NCBI GenBank assembly: GCA_002751075.1
Contig: NAOQ01000010.1
Coordinates: 302,541 to 315,934 of the forward strand
Direction of reading: 5' to 3'
Origin: Ichthyophonus hoferi
Lineage: Eukaryota > Opisthokonta > Ichthyosporea > Ichthyophonida > Ichthyophonidae
DNA length: 13,394 nt
Position 1 is the stretch's first letter. Each line of letters opens with the position of its first letter. The position numbers and the translations under genes are program-made. Below the pieces are notes generated by a model, which worked only from the letters and a program-made list of their open reading frames with translations, was not told the DNA's origin and ran no database searches. Positions 1-8,900 of the stretch are shown in pieces.

Positions 1-398
1 AATATAAAAACAGTGTTAATAGTTAATATGGAGTTCTCCAATCGTTTGTAGGGTAGGTATGTTAAGGGAACGATGGAAACATCCAATGATGTTGAAGGCA
101 TGCGACCCAATAAAGATTGGTAATACATAACTGTGTGAACTATAACTACGTATATAATGTGATGGGTTAATGGTCTAAAGGGGCTGTTTATAAATAAACG
201 AGACATGTATGCAATATGATGGAGGTATCATGATAGACACTACACCGCACTAAGAGTATATATCTCGTAAAGTAGTGATGTATCTCGTAAATTAGTGATG
301 TATCTCGTAAAGTAGTGACATAGGGTAAGCATATGTACGCTGTGTCCCTCACCCTTCCCCTCCCCTTCAAGACCTCTAGGCCAATCATACCCTCTTAC
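1..398. other. Downstream intron of HIBCH or unresolved flank
   Basis: This stretch follows the splice donor of the last visible HIBCH exon (gene on the minus strand), so it should be intron or contain further HIBCH exons. I could not recognise any C-terminal HIBCH sequence in it. It holds a three-copy 20-bp tandem repeat at 261-317 and one CCAATCA heptamer at 381-387. A minus-strand frame stays open from about 190 to the left edge but does not resemble the family. Confidence 0.5.
261..317. repeat. 20-bp tandem repeat, three copies
   Basis: The unit tatctcgtaaagtagtgatg occurs at 261-280, 281-300 and 301-317. The middle copy differs by one base and the last loses its final bases. There is no spacer between units, so this is a small minisatellite. 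It lies in the presumed HIBCH intron. Confidence 0.9.
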
Positions 399-2194
399 CT
401 CTCTATCAGGTCAGGGAGCCTATTGGACAATATGTAGTGCGTTGCTATTTTAGCATGCAGAGCATCAGCCCCTTTGAGGCGGGCCCCAGTAAGGCCTAGG
501 TACATTCCCAGATGATTGGCCAGCCGAGGGAGAAAATACCCTCCTGTCATTGGCCCAAAATCAGACCAACGAGTTCTTTTATTGGTAGATAGTATATTGA
601 AGATCACATGTCCTCCACAATTTGCATTAATCATATCATATCCATTCACCAACCAATGAGATGTCTATATTAATAATTCGCTCATCTTTAACCCTGCTTC
701 TAGCCTATAATCTTCCATCCTATTATGCCCATCACTCTGGCTTCCTATCACTATCCCTTTTCTCTCCTCTTCTCTTTCCTTCTGACATTTTCTCCTTAGT
801 AAACCCAACGCTCTATATATAGATTAGCCTATGCATGAGAACCATGACTGAATAATATCACTTTAATACTCTAGATCTGTGAATAGACCAATCAAAGGCC
901 GAAACCCACCGCCAACATCGGGGAATAGACCAATCGCTGTCTCAGGCATGGCAAATAACGTCTTCTCAGTGGCTACCCGGAAGGTCCCAAACACAGAAAG
1001 GCCCATCCCACCTGCAATAGACCCTCTCTCCTCGTAACTATCACCCTACCATTGCCGTACTGTCTTCACATGATCAGGGTATATGTAGGGCTATAAGTAT
1101 CGCAATAGTCACTTACCTCCCATAGTAATGCCATCAAGCAGTGCTATATGGGGCTTGGGCAGGGTGGCTGCAAAAAAGGGAGGGTAGATAAGTAGAGCAT
1201 TCTAAGCATACATATAGCCATACCTATGTATATGTCCATCTATATATTATAGTTCCATCTTTACACCCATGCATAACCAATCAAAGGTTACTAAGACCAT
1301 ATATGTGTCTCTCTAAACTATTCCCCCAATCATCATCTTGCTTTATATTTTCCCCCAACCATCACACTTCACCTATCTTTATAACTCACCAATCAAATAA
1401 TCTAGTTTGTATTCGGCACTGAAGAATTCTTTGGCCTGATTGGTGTCCCCATTGCTACCTGCTTTAGCCAAGGCTATCCCACCACCCTGTCAACCATGAT
1501 TGACTCCTGATATATATATATATCCAATGGGCTCTCATTACTTAATCAATACATTCATCTCACTCCCGCTCAACATAGGTCCAATATATTATTAAACCCA
1601 AACTACAATTTAATCAACCAATACTAGTAATGTAATAAAATTAACAATAACCTCATCAGCGTACAGAACTATATATTTCACCATTCTCACTTACACACCA
1701 CGTCGCCACCTGCACAGAAGGCCTTCGGCCCAGCCCCTTGCAGCAGCACCATCTGCAGGTGAAGTGATTATTATTACCTCTACGTCCTATGACAGGCCCA
1801 TGACTAGGCCAGTGAATTCCCCTCCCTCTCTTGTATTACTATCTGACTGCCTTCCCCTGCCTCCAATCAAACCTTGCCATTATACCTAAGCACATCTTAG
1901 CCTATACAATCCCCTCTCTTACTTTTACCGCAGCCAATACCATCTGTCCCTATAACCAACCCCTGTCACAGCCCATAGACTATGAGCTGATCATAGATTA
2001 GCTGAGGAGTTCATAGAAGATACATTACGACAGCTCCCTAGACCTACCTTAATAGTAGGATCGGCCATCCAGTGGGAGTAGGCTGTAGTTAATAGCTGAC
2101 ACATATTGGTTGTTAGGGTATTAAGGGCTCTGGGTCGGTTGAGGGTTGCCACACCAATAGATCCTATTACTTTGGTAGCTACTTCATTTTCGGT
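399..2194 (-). CDS. HIBCH: 3-hydroxyisobutyryl-CoA hydrolase, mitochondrial (partial, six exons)
   Basis: HIBCH belongs to the crotonase superfamily. In the mitochondrial matrix it hydrolyses 3-hydroxyisobutyryl-CoA to 3-hydroxyisobutyrate and CoA in valine breakdown. In coding order the exons are 2194-2048, 1752-1699, 1486-1390, 1167-1117, 1011-910 and 543-399; phases agree at every junction and give about 198 residues. Family motifs read in order: [90 protein letters not shown] and IATHYI. The FFxxEY Glu, the TMGGG Gly, the PET Glu and the PDVGG Asp match the acyl-CoA-binding and catalytic positions known in human HIBCH. The human enzyme is about 386 residues, so the C-terminal half (beyond the left edge) and the presequence are missing here. 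One donor, after exon 1752-1699, is ambiguous: the in-frame site is GTGTGT or GTGGTG, while a better GTAAGT four bases on is out of frame. Family assignment is secure; exon edges are by eye. Confidence 0.93.
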
Positions 2195-2837
2195 CTATTT
2201 GGAGAAGTTGGTTAGTTTGATAATGCAAATAATCATTTGGATAGAGTGCCCCTACCCTCGTGTTGGTTGTCATAGCAACTCACACCTACTATAGGTATAT
2301 AGTATACCTAACAATATAGAGGGGATATAAATATTATTATAACAACCTACAGATATAAATAAAGTACAGTAGGGTGTGTTCATAATGTTTGTAAATGTAC
2401 CTTGTTCGGCTATGTACACTTCATATTAGTTCAATAATGAAACAACATGAAATGTAAGAGAGAAAAAATATGATATAGCTTAAGATAAAAGGTTATAAAT
2501 CACAACGCATATAGGCAGGATAGAGAGAAATAATAATAATAAAATAGAAATAATGATCGTATTAACTTGTTAAATACCACAAGGTTAATAAAAATAGATA
2601 CTAAAATAGAGGAAATAGAGAGACCAAGAATATAAAGGGAAGGTATTAGTAGTAAATAACTAAAGAAATAAGGAGATTAGATAGATGGGAGGAAGTGGAA
2701 GGGGTGGAGCACACCGTAGCCCTCAAAAATTGTGGTGGGACCTGTTGTTAATATTTATAATCAAGTGGACTATAGTTTGAACAGTGATGCTAGTGTGAGT
2801 CTATTATTATTTATACGTCTCAATGCTTACAAAACGT

Positions 2838-2873
2838 GAAAACGAAAAAGAAAAAAGAAAAAAAGAAAAAAAA
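2838..2873. repeat. Purine-rich (A/G) low-complexity run
   Basis: Thirty-six bases made almost entirely of A and G (with a single C near the start) on the plus strand, as gaaaaa-type blocks. It is low-complexity sequence in the block upstream of HIBCH with no apparent coding role. Confidence 0.85.
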
Positions 2874-3280
2874 CTAAGCTCACAACAGTGTATAGAGTGC
2901 CATACAAAATATATTGCAAAATGCCTGAAGGTAATAATCAAAAATCAACGGTCATAACGGACCTTGCAAACCAGGACCAAGTCTTGATTACCAAGGACAT
3001 GTTTCAAGAAACATGTGTCTGGTGCTAGATAAAATAATATTGAAAAATGTGGCAGATAAATAATTCTACAAGAATATGATGATGCATTTTACTATCAAAT
3101 CACAAATGCCTATCATCAAAGAGACATTGTGTAGGGGGAGGGATAACCAACCTCCCCATTGGTTGTCATAGTAGATGACATAAGGCCTCGTCGGTGTAAG
3201 ATAGCTGGGGAACTGCAAGGTAAAGCATTTAGCGCTTTGATAAGATAACTAGACATGAATGGAGAGGTGGCTCCACTTAC

Positions 3281-3359
3281 ACTGCTGTAGCTGTAGGAAA
3301 CAAACGTAGAACACGTATCATCTCTGAGCCTGCTCAATAATGCACTAACTGTGGTGTGG
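3281..3359 (-). CDS. Candidate upstream exon, possibly HIBCH N-terminal region
   Basis: A minus-strand stretch runs from an acceptor-like TTTATTTAG at 3360-3368 to a strong donor, AGT|GTAAGT. It encodes 26 residues after a split codon, including the segment SALLSRLRDDTCSTFVSYS, rich in Ser and Thr with two Arg, as mitochondrial presequences often are. It ends in phase 0, which fits the phase-0 start of the first secure HIBCH exon at 2194. Against it: no start Met within it or in frame just upstream, no recognisable similarity, and an implied intron of about 1.1 kb, longer than the others. It could be chance. Confidence 0.25.
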
Positions 3360-4274
3360 CTAAATAAATACTTAAATAGATAAAAAGCTAACCCGAACTA
3401 GAATATTATTTGTACATACATAAAGCTATAGCTAGTTATGACGGCACCAAGTCCTTCTTATTCAAGTAGGACCTAGAGATATGTTGCACCCTATATGCTA
3501 TGGCAACCCTAATAAGAAAGAGAAGGGAGTAGTTCAGTTTGTGTTACAAGAATGAATGCAACTGTGGTCTACTATAGGGCAGATGTCAGAAAGTATGCAT
3601 ATAATTTTAAACACAAGCCATTTAAAGTATTCAGTAGCGAGATTTTTTCCAGCTAGACAATGTCAATATGTTGTTCCTATCTAATTAAATATACTAGATC
3701 TGTCATGATTTGCTTTCGAGTAACAAGATTTCTCCTTGAAGATAACTAGGGATCAAGAATGAAAGACAAAGCTTTGCTGGGCCGGAGCTGGTGTAAGTAA
3801 CAATAAAGTCTCTGTGACAGCTGACTATATCGGTTAGTCATACTGTTAAGTAGCCAAGGAACTAACAAAAGGTATGTCCTGGGTAAAATACCTTGAACTA
3901 TACAGTACAGGGGTGGGGCTATGCAAATAATAAACACTATGTAGCTTTCAGTCTTGACAAAAAAGCTTTTGTAAAGAGAAGTTTAAATGGTTCATAAACT
4001 AATAACACAATCAAAATTTGTAAAACAAAAGCGAAAAGAACTATGAGACAACTGAGAGAAGAATTTTTCATGTGTCACAGTACCCCGAAGTATATAGGCC
4101 CGACTGACCTTGTGATATTTACTACAACATGACTGTCTAATCCAATGTATTGCTTATTGTGATATTAACTTAAATTGTCGGTAGTATCCTCTAGAATAAA
4201 ATGTTTCTGTTTGTAGAGAGTGTAACATATTATATTTTACCATCATTCCCTTTATCAAGGGGACTGGTTAAATA

Positions 4275-4439
4275 ATGCCAGGTGCTGTAAACGGGGGATT
4301 ATCTTTTGAACTATCAATTGAACCAAATGCTTATATTTATACTTTTATTAATGGCCTACCTTTTTTTTATTGTGATCCCACCTGCATATCCTCTTACATT
4401 GTAATTGTGCCACACTTGCAATTGCATGTAATAACTTGA
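4275..4439 (+). CDS. Short ORF of unknown status
   Basis: An ATG-started frame of 54 codons beginning MPGAVNGGLSFELSIEP and ending at TGA. It holds a GTAATT that could act as a phase-0 donor (after TCT TAC ATT, exon end 4400) and so could in principle join in frame to the open stretch starting at 4623. I recognise no family. In DNA this AT-rich an ORF of this size is not significant by itself; it is listed only because of the phase match and its neighbour. Confidence 0.15.
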   Translation: MPGAVNGGLSFELSIEPNAYIYTFINGLPFFYCDPTCISSYIVIVPHLQLHVIT

Positions 4440-4610
4440 TCCTAAAATTATTGGAGTCAAGACACTACATAAAACTAAATATTATATAATGTATTAAAGC
4501 TACCCAAAACTATATAACCAAACCCCAGGTCTGTGTCATGCACTGGAACTTAGCTTGTAAATAAATCTTGTTTGACTTAGTTTGAAAGTATCTTTTTTAT
4601 TTAGTAATGA

Positions 4611-4895
4611 CTTGGAGGACAGAACACTACTTCTTCAGAATACAGCATCAGTACAAAACGCAAGTTTGCACTAACTTCCATCACTGCACTACGGTTCACG
4701 AAACTGGACAGAACTGTTAAAGTAAACCTATCCGATTCAGATGATTCAGCTTCCCATGATCTGCTTAATGAGACTCTATTGGCAGCAGACTTCAGTTTTG
4801 ATTCTGCCACAACTTATAACCTAGGATCAACGACAAGGCTGGATGAAAGAACCTTCGTTGATCTAAATTACGACAATGGCAAGCCAACCCAGTGA
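4611..4895 (+). CDS. Candidate terminal exon of an unrecognised gene
   Basis: A plus-strand frame is open for 94 codons to TGA at 4893-4895 and has no ATG near its start, so it would be a last exon. The likeliest acceptor is the CAG at 4620-4622, starting at AAC (4623). The product includes KFALTSITALRFTKLDRTVK, VNLSDSDDSASHDLLNETLL and LDERTFVDLNYDNGKPTQ. Its GC content is visibly higher than the flanks, like the true exons in this window. The reverse strand also has a 69-codon ORF here (4601-4810), so strand is not certain. I do not recognise the protein; the upstream exons are not identified (4275-4439 is one weak possibility). Confidence 0.3.
   Translation, partial: LGGQNTTSSEYSISTKRKFALTSITALRFTKLDRTVKVNLSDSDDSASHDLLNETLLAADFSFDSATTYNLGSTTRLDERTFVDLNYDNGKPTQ
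4824..4862. repeat. Inverted repeat (hairpin) near the end of the candidate exon
   Basis: GATCAACGA at 4826-4834 pairs with TCGTTGATC at 4854-4862, and AGG/CCT extends the stem inward after a two-base bulge. The loop is about 13 bases. It lies inside the open frame that ends at 4895. Confidence 0.7.
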
Positions 4896-4917
4896 ACTAT
4901 GAGGTTGGCCCAGTTGG
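4884..4917. repeat. Second inverted repeat, over the stop codon
   Basis: GCCAACC (about 4883-4889) pairs with GGTTGGC (about 4903-4909) around the TGA at 4893-4895. A second GTTGGC copy follows at about 4913-4918 and could pair with the same left arm. It sits directly after the first hairpin, giving two stems in about 90 bases. Confidence 0.65.
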
Positions 4918-5942
4918 CATTTGTAAACTTAAAAGGTTTATGACCTCATTAATGTAGGGTTTGTATGAGTAGTCTGCCAAGAGCCTAAAAGTAAACATAT
5001 AATATTTTGGTTGTGTGCTTTTTATGTAATATATCTGTTTTTGTATTGCAATTTTAAGTTATGTGCCTCCCACCAGTAAGCCATACTAAATGTAATTAAT
5101 GCAATCAATTAAATTATATATCGTGTCTTAGAAGCTCTCTGTTTCTTAATTTGTACAAAGAAATTACAACATTAATCGGTGTTCCTACGTGAGTGATTAT
5201 ACGTATCTACTACTCTTTGTTTTATATACACCTTATGTCTTTAACCAATGAAGATTTTTTGGTTTTTAATAACCATTGTTAAGGTAACAAACAAGATTCT
5301 ATTTGAATCGCCTGTTTATGTGTTATGATTCCTATTTATTCAGTTTCTTTACGTGTATCATGGCCTATTAACTGTAAAATTACAGTTGACTCACAAAGTA
5401 ATATTAAGTTGGTGTAGTAATAAATATAGCATGAGATCTCATTAATCAAACCATAGATTAGAATTATAGCAACAGAAAGATATTACAATATAGCCATGAA
5501 GTCAGGCTATAAATATAGGTAGGTTAGGACGTATATTGTTCATTGAAAGTTATATATAAAGTTGTAAAATTGATTTCGAAAGGTTGTTAAAGTATTATTA
5601 TATATAAGTTTATAAATATATATATATATATTCTTTTATTTCAGTGACTGCAATCTATCTACACTATATTATTATAATATTAAATTATAATTAAACTGTG
5701 CAGCCTTTATGAGCCATTCGGTAATAAGTGAATGCACTTAGCCAATACACGTGAACTACTAGCATATTAATAAACAATAAATAGTAAGTACTAATTAACA
5801 TACATAATATTATTAGTATATAGTATAGTGCCTGTAGTTAATAGCCGTATGTTGGTTGTTATTATTTCCTGGTAGACTATCATTTAAACTAGTGTTAGGG
5901 CGAGGTTTGGGAAAGATTGCTTATGCAACACTTACAGGAACC
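4896..5942. other. AT-rich intergenic region upstream of ZCCHC7
   Basis: No coding signal was seen. The stretch includes a TATA-type microsatellite (5611-5632) and palindromic AT-rich tracts near 5668-5695. The last part should hold the ZCCHC7 promoter and 5' UTR. A CTTACAG at about 5930-5937, just before the start codon, could be the acceptor of a 5' UTR intron. No convincing core promoter element was singled out. Confidence 0.5.
5611..5632. repeat. (TA)n microsatellite
   Basis: A short run of alternating T and A in the intergenic region before ZCCHC7. Similar shorter TA runs occur at about 1511-1523, 7313-7322 and 10324-10336. Confidence 0.85.
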
Positions 5943-8900
5943 ATGACGAGTATTGAGGTTCTACAAAAGGGTGTTTGCCCTTCCCTTGTGAAGGAAAGGT
6001 GAGTTGTAAACAGGCAGATACTTTATGTTTTTAAGGGATTTATAGTCATGTCGCTGGAAGACCTTATTTGAATACATATAATGTATTAATGCGGGAGCTC
6101 TTCAAGCCACCTTTGTGTTAGTCATTGGTTGCAGCCATTGATACAGTAGGATGGATGCACCTTATATTGTATTAGTAGTATTATTATTGTTATTATTATA
6201 TTATTATTATTATTATTATTATTATATTATATTATTATTATCATTATATTGTATGATCATTATTGTTCTATTATGTTATAGTTTTTATAGATAGAATTGT
6301 TTTTCCAAACACTCTAGGCACCATTTACTCTACCATTATCACAATTTTATTGCTATGGATTTATAAGTTATAGTCCAAAATAACTTTTTAAATGAGTAAT
6401 ACATACTTGTGAATTTTGCTTTCCCCCAGTTTTGTTGACCCTCTCTAGACTTACTTATGGTTCTTTTCAAGGCAGATGGGAAACTAATAAATTAGAAAGA
6501 ACTATAAATATTACCTTAGTTGATCCATTCATACTTAGTAGATAAAGTGATGTTGCAACACACACACACACACATACCCATGTATGCAGCTCTCTTCTGA
6601 CAAGAATGGCAGGTAATGCTCTATATGTATCAATATCTTCCCTGGATACCACCAATCAAATCAACTGTTAATTGGCCATTAAACCAATTATTTCCATTCC
6701 TTTTTACAGGGAAGATAGGTTTCAACAGGAACTTCTCCTATGGGAGAAACTATATTTCTTTCCAGCACCCACCCTAACACAGTCTAAAGCCAAAGGTAAA
6801 AGTAAAAAGAAAACAAAACACACGGCTATAACATTCAAGGCTGATAATAATGAAGAAGAGGGCGAGGGAGAAGAGACGAAGTATTCTAGCAAGCTTGCCA
6901 ATACCCCTAAGAGCGCAGTGGTAAATGTAGGCAAGAGGCCGGTAGAGACTACTAGTAGGTGAGGGAAGGTGGGGAGAGGGGGAAGGTTTGTGGTGGGGTG
7001 ACTTTCTATAGCCACCCCTAGGCCTGTAAGCTTGGTGTATCCAGCCATTTCATTGTCATCATTCCTATATAGCCAATCACTGTCGGTTAATCACATGACC
7101 ACCAGCTCTCAGGATTCGTCATCGGAGGATGAAGGCCATAGCTCAGACATGTCAATTAGCTCAGTGGACAGCAACACTGAGGAGGAGGTGTGGAAGGTCG
7201 ACAAGGTAGATTCGGAGGTAGGCCTATAGGTGTACATGCTAACATACATGCATACAAGACTGTCTGTGCCCCTATAGTCTACCTTTGTTTAGCGCTAGCC
7301 ACTAACCAGTGTATATATATATACCTATATCATTAGGTTGAACAGCGTAATCGTTACTTTGTCGAGGATAGGAGGTTATGTAGACTGTGCAACGAGCCTG
7401 GACATCTGTCTAATAGCTGCACCAACCTGCAGAAGGTAAGGTCCTTCCTATTCTTTCCCTACTTCTCTCTCTTCACTGCTTCCTGTTATAGCTATACTGA
7501 TAAACATGTATTTGTTTCTACAGCCATCTATCCTACACCTTCTATAGGTATACCAATACATTTATACCTACACATACACACATACATTCATGCTGATACA
7601 TAAAGATAAACAGAAGTCAATAAAGGGGCCAGTTGCAAATAAATATGAAATTGTAGTTGTATGTAGAGAGATTAATAAACTGGTGTATTGGTAATTGAAC
7701 AATAATCATATCGAAATTTTACACCATGCACACTGCCAAGGCGTGATTTAGTACCAATGGTAACCTCCGCAGCACTTGTGCACGACCTGTGGAGAGTACG
7801 GGCACCTGTTCCCTCGGTGCCCCTTCAGTGCCTGCTATCGCTGCGGTATGGCTGGCCACCAGTCTAAGGTGTGGAGGCGGAGGAGAGGGTGATAGGATAG
7901 GGGTTCTCTATACTGTATTATCTAATCTATTATCCTATCCTTTATAATATACTATCCTCTAGAATTGTCGCCTTTTGTCCTTTAATGGGTGGCCACTCCA
8001 TGTCAAGTCTCTCTATTAATACCTAAAAAAGGCTATAAATATTAAGATATTACATACCTCTATAAACAAGCCTTTAGATTCTGCCAATGATATCATTGCA
8101 GTGTGTGACGTGTTGTATACTGACCAGACTTCATTCTCTTCCATGTCTCTTTGTATGTTCAGGACTGCACTCAAAACCTTAGATGTAATCGCTGCAAATC
8201 CTCCGGACACATCTCCAATGTATGTTTATTATACTATCTACCTTTGGCTTTATTGCAATACTTCAATAATATGAGAAACACACGTCTTGAATGCCCTGCA
8301 TCATGTGCAAGGAGTGTTGTCAACCTCTGTATATCACTATATTATACTTTGTAGTGACTGTATATGATAGGCATGGGGCACCCCGGGTGATAATAGGTGC
8401 AGCCAAGTAGTGATTGCATGATATTATTGGATGATTCTGTTCTTCGATTACCTTATAACCAATAGCTCCCTTAGAAATATCTCTTACTGATTGGAGAGTT
8501 TAGCATTAAATATGTGGTAAGGGATAATTTTATTGGCAGACAGAGGCATCTATTGCTAACCACTGTCCCCCTCCCCCCAGAAATGCCCCGAGTTATGGCG
8601 GCAATATCACAGTACAGTGGTAAGTGGTCCTAATGGGCCTCTGTCCTGCCTTCTATTGCTATTACTTGCGATATGCCGGCAACTACAATCCATCCATACT
8701 ATACTATCTATTATATACTACACTACACTACACTACACTATATACTATACTATATATTATATATAGCCACGAGCCTTTTTTCCACACCTCTTTAATCCTT
8801 TGTTTTATCTGTATTGTGTTTTATATTTGTTGGGTCTATCCAACTTATATTTCTCCCAAGTTCAAAAGTTGGCATGATATCTTAGACTTTTCATTGGCTG

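Larger units (their letters stand above)
2195..4610. other. AT-rich, gene-poor block upstream of HIBCH
   Basis: Probably HIBCH first intron and/or promoter followed by intergenic DNA. It contains a purine-rich A/G run at 2838-2873, a 35-codon plus-strand ATG ORF at 2921-3028, a candidate HIBCH 5' exon at 3281-3359 and a 54-codon plus-strand ATG ORF at 4275-4439. None of the ORFs is recognised, and open stretches of this length are expected by chance in such AT-rich DNA. The CCAATCA heptamer, common around the genes, is absent here. Confidence 0.5.

Noticed and set aside
1-191. Minus-strand frame open to the left edge, with MPSTSLDVS loosely like the SPTS region of HIBCH
   Set aside because: The rest of the frame does not resemble HIBCH and the conserved SPTS order is not kept; length alone is not significant in AT-rich DNA.
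261-317. Possible CRISPR-like array
   Set aside because: The units are contiguous with no spacers and the DNA is eukaryotic; it is a small tandem repeat.
6722-7048. Minus-strand ORF of 108 codons
   Set aside because: Shadow of the ZCCHC7 exon 6710-6958, whose splice sites, phase and neighbours support the plus strand.
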